NCBI GenBank assembly: GCA_027493885.1
Contig: JAOSJZ010000001.1
Coordinates: forward strand, 2,598,622-2,662,621
Reading direction: 5' to 3'
From: Gaiella sp.
GTDB taxonomy: Bacteria > Actinomycetota > Thermoleophilia > Gaiellales > Gaiellaceae
DNA: 64,000 bases
The notes under the pieces were generated by a model. It did not search any database, had not been told where the DNA came from, and saw only the letters and a program-made list of their open reading frames with translations. Below, piece after piece: positions 19,071 to 28,408 of the stretch (positions are counted from its first letter, which is position 1; the number at the start of each line of letters is the position of its first letter). Position numbers and translations under genes: made by a program.

Positions 19071-19985
19071 ATGGCCCAACAGGCATCGCCGCTGCATGTC
19101 CGGGGATCCGGAACCGGTCACGTCCTCGACCGGAAGCTCCTGCTAGACGGCGCCGCGAGGAGTCTCTCCGCGGTTCCGAGACCGTTCTTACGCTGGGCCG
19201 GTTCGAAGCAGCGCGTCCTGCGGCAACTCGTTCCTCATCTGCCGGCCTCCTTCGATCGCTACTTCGAGCCGTTCCTCGGCGCCGGGTCACTGTTCTTCTT
19301 GCTGCGTCCGACGCGAGTTGTGCTGGCTGACGCCTGCGTCGAGCTCGTCGAGACCTACCGCGCTGTCGCGAGCGATCCCAACGCCGTATTGGATTGGCTC
19401 AGCGGCTTGAATCCGCTGGACAAGGACCTCTACTACCGGGTTCGCGCAAGACGCTCGGAGGATCCAGTGCGCCGGGCGGCCGAGTTCATCTTTCTGAACC
19501 GCGCGGGGTGGAATGGCCTCTACCGTGTCAACTCGCGCGGCGAGTTCAATGTGCCCTACGGAGCGCCGAAGACCGCCAACCTGATCGATTCGACGAATCT
19601 CCTGGAATGTTCGCGGCTGCTCGCTCAGCGTCACATGACGATTACGGCGGGTGATTTCGAGCGTGTTGTCGAGGATTGCGAGCCCGGTGACTTCGTTTTC
19701 TTTGATCCTCCCTACGTCACGAGCCACAACAACAATGGCTTCATCGATTACAACGAACGGCTCTTCTCTTGGAAGGACCAGATTCGTCTCGCGGAAGTTG
19801 TGCGGCATCTTGCGGCTAAGAATGTGAACGTGCTCGTTACGAACGCGAACCATAAGGGCGTGCTTGATCTGTATGCCGATTTCGTGACGAGCCCGATCTC
19901 ACGTGCAAGCACGCTCGCAGGAAGCAGGGCTGCCCGCCGTCCAGTCACCGAAACAGTTATCCGGACGTACGACGTCCCCTCGTGA
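19071..19985 (+). CDS. DNA adenine methylase (Dam/D12 class)
   Basis: 304 residues. FLRWAGSKQR near residue 40 is the AdoMet-binding FxGxK-like motif of D12-class N6-adenine methyltransferases, then FEPFLGAGSLFF, and the catalytic DPPY in FVFFDPPYVTSHN. ATG at 19071 is the likely start, since the upstream in-frame region is Arg/Ser-rich and unlike the family. Target sequence cannot be predicted. Followed after 10 bases by the ParB-like gene; no restriction nuclease is directly adjacent. Confidence 0.88.
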   Translation: MAQQASPLHVRGSGTGHVLDRKLLLDGAARSLSAVPRPFLRWAGSKQRVLRQLVPHLPASFDRYFEPFLGAGSLFFLLRPTRVVLADACVELVETYRAVASDPNAVLDWLSGLNPLDKDLYYRVRARRSEDPVRRAAEFIFLNRAGWNGLYRVNSRGEFNVPYGAPKTANLIDSTNLLECSRLLAQRHMTITAGDFERVVEDCEPGDFVFFDPPYVTSHNNNGFIDYNERLFSWKDQIRLAEVVRHLAAKNVNVLVTNANHKGVLDLYADFVTSPISRASTLAGSRAARRPVTETVIRTYDVPS

Positions 19986-19995
19986 GAGGCGCGGA

Positions 19996-20958
19996 GTGAA
20001 CTCGTCCGGAACGCTCGCGAGCATCGAACCAGAGTCGATCGAGCGGAATCCGCGCAACCCACGCCGCTACTTCAACGAAGAGCGGCTCGACCTTTTACGG
20101 ACATCGATCCAAGAGGTAGGCATCCTCGTTCCGCTGATCGTCTACCAGCAGAACGGAGCGGCGGCAACCGCTGCCGAGCCCAGGTATGTCCTGATGGATG
20201 GCGAGCGTCGGTGGCGGTGTGCACTCGATCTAGGGCTTGACGCCGTTCCCGCAAACGTCATTCCCGCGCCAAGTGAACTCGACAACCTGCTCCGGATGTT
20301 CAACATCCACAACGTCCGCGAGGACTGGCCACTGATCTCGGTGGCGCTCTCGCTCAACGATGTGATCGAGTTGTCCGGGGAGTCCGGCGAGAAGCGACTC
20401 GCCGAGATGACGGGCCTTACTAGGTCAACGGTGCGTCGAGCAAGACGGCTTCTGAGCATACCGCCGGCTGAGCTGCAACTCATCCAAGAAGAGGCTCACC
20501 TCGAGCGTACGCAGCAAGTGCATCGCGAGGACCTTTACCTTGAGATCGAAGCGGCTGAGTCGGTACTCCGTAGCGAACTCCCCGAGATCGCAGCAGAGTT
20601 CAGCCGCGACCAGGTCATCAGGCAGTTCGCTGCGAAGGCCGAGGTCAAGAGCCTCCGAGCCGTCACGGACTTTCGCTACGTGGGGCGGCTCGTGAAGGCC
20701 GCTGATGAGGACGTGGTGACCCGAGACGCGGTCGTTGACGCCGCGCGCACGCTGATTACCCAGCCCACGATTTCCCCACACGAGGTGTTCGATGAGGTCG
20801 CCGCGCTCGCGTACCGGCAGCACACGATCCAGCGCAAGGCAGAGTTGCTGGCAGACGACCTTCGCGAGCTGTTCTCAGTGACGACGCTCTCTCCGGGGCT
20901 GCTCGACCGTCTGCGGGAACTCCGAGACCTCATCGACAGGCTCGGGGGAGAGGAGTAG
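19996..20958 (+). CDS. ParB/Srx-fold protein (ParB-like N-terminal domain)
   Basis: 320 residues. Residues ~8-90 are a ParB N-terminal domain: NPRNPRRYFNEERLDLLRTS, QEVGILVPLIVY and the VLMDGERRWRCALDLG signature (the GERR nucleotide-binding box). Residues ~125-160 hold an HTH (RLAEMTGLTRSTVRRARRLL). The C-terminal half (LRAVTDFRYVGRLVKAADED on) matches nothing I know. No parA is present, so partitioning is unlikely. GTG at 19996, 10 bases after the methylase stop. Next gene overlaps at TAGTG. Confidence 0.85.
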   Translation: MNSSGTLASIEPESIERNPRNPRRYFNEERLDLLRTSIQEVGILVPLIVYQQNGAAATAAEPRYVLMDGERRWRCALDLGLDAVPANVIPAPSELDNLLRMFNIHNVREDWPLISVALSLNDVIELSGESGEKRLAEMTGLTRSTVRRARRLLSIPPAELQLIQEEAHLERTQQVHREDLYLEIEAAESVLRSELPEIAAEFSRDQVIRQFAAKAEVKSLRAVTDFRYVGRLVKAADEDVVTRDAVVDAARTLITQPTISPHEVFDEVAALAYRQHTIQRKAELLADDLRELFSVTTLSPGLLDRLRELRDLIDRLGGEE

Positions 20959-21668
20959 TGGCTGACCCCTTCGAGGAGCCTGCAAAGACGGAGATGCGGG
21001 CCAGTTGCGAGATCGCTATAGACCAGGCCGGGCACGAGCGTGTCGAGAAACCACTAACCGTTGATCTCCCCACGGGCTCGAGTCTTCGCGGACGCCTGAA
21101 GGGAGACCTCCAGAGCCTCGATGGTGAGGGTAGCCGCTACTGCTACTACCTTCGACCTCGCGCGGGAGACGCGCTCCCCGAGTGGCTTGCAAACCTGGCG
21201 ATGGCCGCACACGAGCTCGCTGACATCAAGGTGTATGTCGTCGTGAATGAGGCGACACCGCTCTTCGAACGATCGTGCAAGGCGGCAGGGGCTGGCTTGC
21301 TCCTTATCAACGACGACAACGAGTTTGAACGCGTCCTCGATTTCGACACGACCCTCCCAGAGATGCTTGAGGCGGACCTTAAGTCGAAGATCGACGGTGC
21401 GCGACGCGCTTTGGAAGCGAAGCTCGACCTAAATCGGAACGACCTTAGGGGTCGCTTTGAGCGAGTCGGCGAACTGACTCGCGGAATGGATCCGGCGGTA
21501 GCGGACAAGTATCAGGAGAATGTCGAGCGGCAGTACAAGATCTGGACCGAGTGGGGAGATCGAACTTCTGCGCGCCTCGATGCGGCACTTGCGGCGCGCG
21601 ATCTGCACGACCTGGAGGTGATCGCGCAGGTGATCGACGAGGGACCCGTTCTAGACGAGGACGTATGA
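20958..21668 (+). CDS. Unknown soluble protein linked to the ParB-like gene
   Basis: 236 residues, no family recognised. Residues ~60-125 have an alternating strand/helix pattern (YCYYLRPRAG, KVYVVVNEATPLFERSCK, AGLLLINDDNEF) as in small Rossmann-like or nuclease-like folds, but no catalytic motif is clear. Residues ~130-235 are charged helices, possibly coiled-coil (DLKSKIDGARRALEAKLDLN). GTG start overlaps the ParB-like stop (TAGTG) and its end overlaps the next gene (ATGA), so it is translationally coupled to both. Confidence 0.65.
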   Translation: MADPFEEPAKTEMRASCEIAIDQAGHERVEKPLTVDLPTGSSLRGRLKGDLQSLDGEGSRYCYYLRPRAGDALPEWLANLAMAAHELADIKVYVVVNEATPLFERSCKAAGAGLLLINDDNEFERVLDFDTTLPEMLEADLKSKIDGARRALEAKLDLNRNDLRGRFERVGELTRGMDPAVADKYQENVERQYKIWTEWGDRTSARLDAALAARDLHDLEVIAQVIDEGPVLDEDV

Positions 21669-22027
21669 CTTCTCGCGGCGTCTTGAACGTCCTCGCGCCG
21701 AGTGTCCGGTTTCATCGGTCGATGCTCGTGGGCGGCACTATCGGGCTTTCGGTCGGCACGTCACGTGTTGCGACCGATCCCGGCGAGCTGGGGAGCTGGC
21801 TTCTCCTGGCGGGGTGCGGCGTATTGATCGTTGTGGCTGACCTTTCGCGCGACGTCGAAGAGGACGCCCGAGCGCTTGCTGCGTCCTCTGGGGTATCGGT
21901 CCCGGAGGCGCGGCACGACGTCTATGCGGCAGGACATTCGGTGCCGATGTCGCTGGCTTTCGCCGCCGCAATCGCCCTCACGATTGCCGCTTTCGTTGTA
22001 TACGCCACCACCTCCATAGCCAAGTGA
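21665..22027 (+). CDS. Small membrane protein of the ParB-like cluster
   Basis: 120 residues with three hydrophobic segments (about 19-32, 41-57 and 95-115), a basic N-terminus and a charged middle (LSRDVEEDARALAASSG). No family recognised. ATG overlaps the previous stop by four bases. As the last gene of the methylase/ParB-like/unknown cluster it could be a membrane anchor or effector (inference). The 190 bases after it hold no gene. Confidence 0.65.
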   Translation: MTSRGVLNVLAPSVRFHRSMLVGGTIGLSVGTSRVATDPGELGSWLLLAGCGVLIVVADLSRDVEEDARALAASSGVSVPEARHDVYAAGHSVPMSLAFAAAIALTIAAFVVYATTSIAK

Positions 22028-22219
22028 CGCAACGTCCGGAAGGCCGAAGTTTTCCGGTTCACGCTCCCCTCCCCGAGGCCTTACGGCTCTCGCCAGCGTG
22101 ACGCTCGAGGTTGCATTCACGTTGCCCGATGTCTCGTGATGCGCCGGAGACTCGGCGTCGAGGCCGGCCCACCGGGTGCGGCGGGTGGCAGCCGAACCGG
22201 GCGCCGCTGAGAGGATGGT

Positions 22220-22708
22220 TTGGACACGCTCGTTCCTCTCACGTCCAATACAGACAATCTGAAGCTCATGACCGCTCGTATCGCCCCAGCTCCCGAAGCG
22301 ACTTCCCCCGAAGTCCGCCAGCGGATGCAAGTACAGCGTCGTCGCGACACGTCCTGCGAGATGGAAATCAGATCACTGCTTCACGCGGCGGGCCTGCGCT
22401 ACCGCGTCGATGCGCGCCCCCTTTCGGAGTGGCGGCGCCGCGCGGACCTCGTCTTCCCGCGTTCTCACACGGCGGTCTTCGTCGATGGTTGCTTCTGGCA
22501 CGGGTGTCCCGATCACCGCACCCCGCCGAAGGCGAACGCGTCGTGGTGGCGGGCGAAGATTGCACGCAATCGTGAGCGCGATGCCGAGACTGACGAGCAC
22601 CTCCGCGCAGCAGGGTGGACAGTCATCCGGGTCTGGGAACACGAGGATCCGGCGGAAGCCGCTGCCCGCATCGCGGAAGTGGTGACGCAGCGGCGCCACG
22701 ACGGATGA
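22220..22708 (+). CDS. vsr: Very short patch repair endonuclease
   Basis: About 146-162 residues. TSCEMEIRSLLHAAGLRYRV, ADLVFPRSHTAVFVDGCFWHGCPDH and WWRAKIARNRERDAETD are the Vsr signatures; the ADLVF Asp and FWHGCPDH His residues are catalytic/zinc sites. Vsr nicks next to T:G mismatches made by deamination of 5-methylcytosine, so it accompanies C5-methylases such as the one at 24062-25278. Start: TTG 22220 has GAGAGGA upstream; ATG 22268 is an alternative. Overlaps the next gene (ATGA). Confidence 0.9.
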   Translation: MDTLVPLTSNTDNLKLMTARIAPAPEATSPEVRQRMQVQRRRDTSCEMEIRSLLHAAGLRYRVDARPLSEWRRRADLVFPRSHTAVFVDGCFWHGCPDHRTPPKANASWWRAKIARNRERDAETDEHLRAAGWTVIRVWEHEDPAEAAARIAEVVTQRRHDG

Positions 22709-23178
22709 CGGAGCGAGCCAGTGCAAACCTCGGTGAAGAGGCCGAGCGGTTCGTCGTCGAGCACGTACGGTGCCCGAGCTGCGGGAGCTCATTGCAGCAG
22801 CTTCCGCCCGGTTATCCGCTTTTCGACCTTCAGTGCTCGCGGTGTCTGTTCCGGGCGCAAGTGAAGCGTGTGCAGGAGAAGCCGCGCAGCCGACTCCGAG
22901 GCGGGAGCTGGAGCGTGGTCAGCACGTACCTGCGCACCGGGCAGCTCTTGCCGCCGATGTTCGTCTGCTTCGACTGGCCGCGGTCGCGGACCGAGCCGGG
23001 TTCTGTCTACTTCTTCCCGCTCGTTCCGGCGAAGAACGTGGCCAAGCGCGTGCTGAGCGACCAGCACAAGACTGATGCCGGGCGTGCGATGGCCGAGTAC
23101 CGCGACATGTTGTCACTGCCATATCAGGTCGTCGTCGGGGGTGACGTCGCGAACACTGCCGTCAAACGGCTTCGTTGA
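22705..23178 (+). CDS. DpnI-like PD-(D/E)XK nuclease, catalytic domain only
   Basis: 157 residues. A zinc-ribbon pair (CPSC near 25, CSRC near 45) encloses LFDLQC...FRAQVKR: the DpnI-type arrangement of catalytic Asp followed by (E/Q)xK, with Gln instead of Glu. SYLRTGQL-like and VYFFPLVPAKNVAKRVL blocks fit the DpnI catalytic domain. DpnI itself (about 254 residues) has a C-terminal winged helix that reads methylated DNA; this protein ends before it. Coupled to vsr by ATGA. Its 3' end overlaps the convergent XamI-like gene by 17 bases. Assignment by motif; activity not certain. Confidence 0.65.
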   Translation: MTERASANLGEEAERFVVEHVRCPSCGSSLQQLPPGYPLFDLQCSRCLFRAQVKRVQEKPRSRLRGGSWSVVSTYLRTGQLLPPMFVCFDWPRSRTEPGSVYFFPLVPAKNVAKRVLSDQHKTDAGRAMAEYRDMLSLPYQVVVGGDVANTAVKRLR

Positions 23179-24058
23179 CGAAGTGCACGAGCGCGCTGAG
23201 ATCGTGCTCCCAGAAGAGCGCGACGCTTTGGTCGTCCTGCCCGGCGACGAGACATGAAAGGTCGTAGACGCCCGCGAGGACGGCCGCCGTAACGACCTGT
23301 GTGCCGAACGTTCCGCGCCAACGCTCTGCTTTGCCCCCAACTTCGCGGTTGAGACGCTTCCACGAGTTCTTCGGGCCGTTCGAGACCTTGCACTCGATCG
23401 CGAGGAGGCGGCCGTCGCGCAGGCGCACGGGCACGTCGCACTTCGCTCCCGCAACCTTCCGTTCGCGGGAGAAAGAACCCCGTGCGAGCGTGTCGAGGAC
23501 GTTGATCGCCGCACGTCCCTCATCGAAGTCGAACGCTGACGCCGTCAAGATGGCTGCGACCGCTGCTTCCTGCCGAACCGAGACCTGTCCGCGGCGTCGG
23601 GTCCCCGTCATGACCGAGGCGTACATCGCGGTTGTCGCGAGGAGCGACGCGTCCCGCTCGATCTGGGTCGGGCTTCGATCGAGCTCGAGCCACGGGAATC
23701 GGATCGGGTCGAAAAGAGGCTGCACCGCTTCGGCCGTGTCGTCGGCTATGTCGGAGGTGACCCGTCGGAACTTCCGTCCGACCATCGTCCAGAGGTCCTC
23801 CTCCGAGATCGGGGGCGCGCAGCAGTAACGGAGGACCTGCCAGAGCAGCGGGTCGGCCAACAGAGCCTTGCCGGTCACCGACCTAAGGTCGTCCGTGAGC
23901 TCGAAGGCAGCACGAATCCGAGGCTCGAGCTCGGCGTAGACCGCGGCGTAAGCCTTCGGCCCTTCGTCGCGGCGTTGCTCCGTGAAGAGAGCCTCTGCTT
24001 GGACGCGATGTGCCTGTAGCTCCTCGCGAGTCCACCGCCGCGGCTGCGCGAACGCCAC
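23162..24058 (-). CDS. XamI-family type II restriction endonuclease
   Basis: 298 residues. The C-terminal block CDVPVRLRDGRLLAIECKVS holds the PD-(D/E)XK core (Asp, then ECK), followed by KRLNREVGGKAERW and ALFWEHDLSAL, as in XamI-like enzymes. XamI itself recognises GTCGAC; whether this homologue does is inference. GTG start lies three bases after the stop of the C5-methylase on the same strand, so the pair forms one methylase-first operon, the order that protects host DNA. Confidence 0.85.
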   Translation of the reverse strand: MAFAQPRRWTREELQAHRVQAEALFTEQRRDEGPKAYAAVYAELEPRIRAAFELTDDLRSVTGKALLADPLLWQVLRYCCAPPISEEDLWTMVGRKFRRVTSDIADDTAEAVQPLFDPIRFPWLELDRSPTQIERDASLLATTAMYASVMTGTRRRGQVSVRQEAAVAAILTASAFDFDEGRAAINVLDTLARGSFSRERKVAGAKCDVPVRLRDGRLLAIECKVSNGPKNSWKRLNREVGGKAERWRGTFGTQVVTAAVLAGVYDLSCLVAGQDDQSVALFWEHDLSALVHFVNEAV

Positions 24059-24061
24059 GAC

Positions 24062-25278
24062 TCAGACGGAGGCGCGGACGCGCACGCGGTGTTCGCCGTT
24101 GACGCGATGCTCCGAGACCGTGTAGCGCACGCGCCGATGGAATTCCGCAGGCCAGGGAGGCGAGGAGGGCGGCTGATCGGCGGGTCCGGTCGCGAGAGCC
24201 GTCAGCAACGCCCTACCCATCGCTTCCGCAAGGTTCGTCTGCACGGCGTTGCCGATCTGCCGGAACCGCGACGCGAGGGTTCCTGCGAACCGCCACCCCT
24301 GAGGGAATCCCTGCAACGCGGCACACTCGCGCCAGGTGAGACGTCGGAGGCTGCCATCGGACTCCTTGATCCAATCGGGAGTGCTCGCGGCGCGAATAGT
24401 CCGCGACGGGAGCGAAAGGTCGGCGACGAAGCAGTCCTGTCGGTAGCCCCAGTGTCCACCTGGTCGGTTCGATTCGACGCGGCCCTGAGTGCGAAGGCCG
24501 CTGCCCGGCTCAAGCGCTGCGAGTTGCCGTGCGCGCTCCCCCTTCGGTCTCACGACGTTCTCGGGCTCGGGTGCGGGGAGCGTCCCGAGCAACGTGCCGA
24601 GCGACACCCAGGGCACACGGCTCTCGAGAAGTGTGATCTCGCCCGTGGATTGGTGGGTCGGCTCCGGGAAGGTCGGGAGTTCGTGGTCCGACGAGGCGAC
24701 GAGGAAGAGTCGGACGCGCCGCTGCGCAGCGCCGTAGTCGGCGGCATTGAGTAACGCCACGGCACTCGCGTAACCGATGTTCTGCAGCTCACGCTGGATC
24801 AGCTGTAGGGCCTCGCCGGGTTTCCCATTCGGCCCGACTGCGGTGACAAGGCCGCGAACGTTCTCCATGAGGACGAAGTGGGGGCGGAGGTCGGCGACGA
24901 GGCGGATGAAGTGGTCGACGAGCTGGCCGCGCGGGTCGGAGAACCCCTGCTGCAGTCCCGCGGACGACCACGGTTGACATGGCGGCCCCCCGGCGACGAG
25001 GGCGGGGCGCCAAGTCGACGGCGCATCGACCGGACGTAGGTGTTCGGGGCCAAGATCAGCGATGTCAGCGTGGACGATTGCAGTGCGGGCGAGGAATGTC
25101 CGGTCGATCCCCGCCCTCACCGGCTGCCGCGCGTCGCGGCTCTCGGAGAGCGTGGCAATGCAGTCGGCGTCGAAGTCCGTTGCGACGACCGTCTCCCAGC
25201 CCGCGCGTTCAAGCCCGACGTCCAGACCCCCGCTCCGGAAAACAGGGACACAACAGTTGCCGGTCGGACGGCGGCCAT
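24062..25278 (-). CDS. DNA (cytosine-5) methyltransferase (one-base frame break at motif I)
   Basis: 405 residues when repaired. Motif IV GGPPCQPWS carries the catalytic Cys; motif VI MENVRG, motif VIII AAQRRVRLFLV and motif X QIGNAVQTNLAEAMG are clear. The true ATG is at 25278 (MAAVRPATVVSLFSGAG = motif I); the frame then breaks in a five-C run at 25227-25231 (plus strand), and one more base restores SLFSGAGGLDVGLERAGW. Partner of the XamI-like nuclease downstream; its product, 5-methylcytosine, explains the nearby vsr. If the break were real the host would lack protection against its own nuclease, which argues for a sequence error. Confidence 0.9.
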
Positions 25279-25327
25279 GAGTCGAGGCTAGCGAGGGGCT
25301 CGGCTGACGCACTCCAAGCGGGTCAGG

Positions 25328-25816
25328 CTAGAGCGGGCTTGTCCGGGCAAGAATCGCGAGCACCGTGGACGGCCACCATTGCCGTCCGCCTTGGCCGGTG
25401 GGGATGCCGTCGCGGTTGAGCTGCTCAGCGATGTCGGCGAGGCTTCGTCCTTGCGCTCGTTCGTCGCGGATACGCGCGACGACGTCGGCGGGGAGGGTCG
25501 ACTTGCGGCCGGAGCGCGATTGTCGGCGTCGTGACGCGCGCGGCTCCTGGGTGCGTTCGAAGAGGTAGCGGTCGAACTCGGCGGCTGGGATCAGGCGCCC
25601 GCCCCATTCGGTCTTGATGGTCGCGACCATCGGGATGACGCGGCGGTCGAGGGTGGCGAGGCTGATGCCGAGCGCCTTCGCCGCTTGCTCGCGCGAGTAC
25701 ACGAGACGCTCGACCGGGCCGTCAGGCTCGGTGTCGTTCAGTATCGACACGCGCACGGGCTTCGGAGCGTGCCGCTGCTCCTTCTCGCGTCTGCGTCGCT
25801 GCCGGTGCTTCGCCAC
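25328..25816 (-). CDS. DNA-binding protein with recombinase-type HTH
   Basis: 162 residues. A basic N-terminus is followed by an excisionase/MerR-like HTH (YSREQAAKALGISLATLDRR, residues ~40-60). The C-terminal part (GRKSTLPADVVARIRDERAQ, then SLADIAEQLNRDGIPTGQGG) matches the HTH linker seen in serine-recombinase C-termini. No catalytic recombinase domain is present. Possibly an accessory regulator of the island. GTG start; an inverted repeat lies 47-62 bases upstream. Confidence 0.65.
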   Translation of the reverse strand: MAKHRQRRRREKEQRHAPKPVRVSILNDTEPDGPVERLVYSREQAAKALGISLATLDRRVIPMVATIKTEWGGRLIPAAEFDRYLFERTQEPRASRRRQSRSGRKSTLPADVVARIRDERAQGRSLADIAEQLNRDGIPTGQGGRQWWPSTVLAILARTSPL

Positions 25817-25862
25817 GGCTCAACGCTCGCCGTACACCCGTACAGCAATCGCGCGGCGGGGT

Positions 25863-25878
25863 TGCACTGCAAAGTGCA
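25863..25878. promoter_or_regulatory. Inverted repeat upstream of the HTH gene (possible operator)
   Basis: TGCACT-GCAA-AGTGCA, perfect 6-base arms, in the 122-base spacer between two genes on the minus strand. Placement upstream of an HTH gene suggests an autoregulatory site; not proven. Confidence 0.4.
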
Positions 25879-25938
25879 TCTGTGTCCCCCCTGCTATTGG
25901 GGTGAGTGGTTGCTGTATGTGAGCGGTCATCGCGGGAG

Positions 25939-26463
25939 TCAGATGTCGATGCCGGGACTGCGGCCGAAGTCATGGCCGAGGTTGTGCTCGAGGTTCATGA
26001 GGCGGCGCAGGCGGAGGAGTCGGTCGATGTCCTGGTCGCGGTCGAGCGCGCCGAGCATGCGGCCGAGGTCGTCGAGCGAGGCGACCCGGGGGCGGAGGCC
26101 TCGCCCGAGCGGCTCCTGCGTGGCCCGGCGGCGGAGGTCGTCGTAGCCGCGGGTGCCCGCTGGTTCGGGGACGAGCCCGAGCGTGCCGGCGCGTGTCTCG
26201 AGGTCGACGACCGGCTCCTCGAGGTTGCGGAGGTCGACCGTTGCTCCGTCGATGCGGCGGGCGTCCAGGTCCTCGAGAGCCTGCTCGAGCCGGATCAGGT
26301 TCTCATCGCGCATCGAGGGAGTGATGTCGATCCCGTCGGTCAGCTCACGAGTGCCGCGGACGACGCGGGCGAAGGCGCCGATCACGACGAAGCTGACGTT
26401 TCGCGCCTGGAGGGCGCCGATCAGCTCATACGGGTCGAACACCGCGGATGCCCGGCCGGCCAC
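25939..26463 (-). CDS. Nucleotidyltransferase-fold (AbiEii/MNT-like) protein
   Basis: 174 residues. VSFVVIGAFARVVRGTREL is the start of a polymerase-beta-type nucleotidyltransferase. The expected GG[ST/FA] loop is GAFA and the metal motif reads TDGIDI instead of T.DIDI, so the Asp pair is one residue farther apart than usual and activity is uncertain. The rest is helical (VASLDDLGRMLGALDRDQDI). GTG start has an excellent GGGGAGGG site and lies 10 bases after the XRE gene, as in toxin/antitoxin pairs. Confidence 0.75.
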   Translation of the reverse strand: MAGRASAVFDPYELIGALQARNVSFVVIGAFARVVRGTRELTDGIDITPSMRDENLIRLEQALEDLDARRIDGATVDLRNLEEPVVDLETRAGTLGLVPEPAGTRGYDDLRRRATQEPLGRGLRPRVASLDDLGRMLGALDRDQDIDRLLRLRRLMNLEHNLGHDFGRSPGIDI

Positions 26464-26473
26464 GACCCTCCCC

Positions 26474-26782
26474 TCAGCGCCCCGCGCGGCCACGCTTCTG
26501 CCCGCGCTCTTGGAGGAGCCACTCGACCCGCTCGCTCGGGGTCGCCAGGAGCGCATCGCGGAGCTCTTCGTCGGCGCTCTTGTCGACCGGCATCAGCGTC
26601 AGGGGGAGGTCGAAGCCGCAGGCGTGGATGATCTCCATCAGGCTGTCGATCGGCGGGGAGATCGCCCCCTGCTCCCAACGGGCGATCACCGAACGCTCCC
26701 GTCCGGTCAGCTCCGACAGCTGCTTCTGGGTGAGGCCGGCCCGCAGCCGTGCCTCTCGGATCAGCTCACCTCCACGACGCAC
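26474..26782 (-). CDS. XRE-family HTH regulator/antitoxin
   Basis: 102 residues. Residues 5-60 are a Cro/C1 HTH (LIREARLRAGLTQKQLSELT, RERSVIARWEQGAISPPIDS); the C-terminal tail (DEELRDALLATPSERVEWLL) is a helical segment typical of partners of nucleotidyltransferase proteins. GTG start, with TACACT four bases upstream suggesting a leaderless transcript. Likely controls itself and the downstream nucleotidyltransferase. Confidence 0.8.
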   Translation of the reverse strand: MRRGGELIREARLRAGLTQKQLSELTGRERSVIARWEQGAISPPIDSLMEIIHACGFDLPLTLMPVDKSADEELRDALLATPSERVEWLLQERGQKRGRAGR

Positions 26783-26880
26783 ACCGGAAGTGTACAGCCC
26801 AGAGAGAGAACGATACTCATTCTTGCTCTATGACTCATATATGCTATCCTTCGCTCTTCGATTCCGAGAAGGGAGCAGGG
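26783..26880. promoter_or_regulatory. Divergent promoter region between XRE and excisionase genes
   Basis: 98 AT-rich bases. On the plus strand TTGCTC (26823-26828) and TATCCT (26845-26850) with 16 bases between form a plausible promoter for the excisionase/integrase genes. ACTCAT occurs twice across this span and may be a regulator site. On the minus strand TACACT lies just before the XRE start. This arrangement lets the XRE protein switch integration genes (inference). Confidence 0.5.
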
Positions 26881-27156
26881 ATGGAGTCGATGATGACCGT
26901 CCGCCAAGTCGCAGAGCTGCTCGGGGTGCACGAGAACTGGGTCTACGACCACGCCGCGTCAGGCGACCTGCCCAGCTACAAGATCGGCGGCACCCGCCGG
27001 TTCGTCCGCGAAGAGATCGATCTTTGGGTCGAGCAACACCGCGAGAACGGACGCGGGCCGAAGGCGACCCGGCGGCGAAAGCGCACGGAACGAAAACCGA
27101 ATCGCGCGAAGGCGAATCGACGCCCGGACGAGGGTCAGCCTAGGCTGTTCGAGTAG
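26881..27156 (+). CDS. xis: Excisionase-like MerR/HTH_17 protein
   Basis: 91 residues. MTVRQVAELLGVHENWVYDH, GDLPSYKIGGTRRFVREEID is the HTH_17/excisionase fold; the tail after residue 60 is strongly basic (RRRKRTERKPNRAKANRR) for DNA bending or binding. ATG at 26881 follows AGGGAGCAGGG. Two bases before the integrase ATG, so the two are one operon. Confidence 0.85.
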   Translation: MESMMTVRQVAELLGVHENWVYDHAASGDLPSYKIGGTRRFVREEIDLWVEQHRENGRGPKATRRRKRTERKPNRAKANRRPDEGQPRLFE

Positions 27157-27158
27157 CG

Positions 27159-28359
<1,201 letters not shown>

Positions 28360-28408
28360 AGCGAGGCGAGATTGTAGCGGCGGCCGGGGGCGCGGGCAGA
28401 CTTGCGAG

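Noticed and set aside
19996..20958. Plasmid partition locus (ParB)
   Set aside because: No ParA, no parS-like palindromes nearby and no replication gene; the protein has only the ParB N-terminal domain and an HTH.
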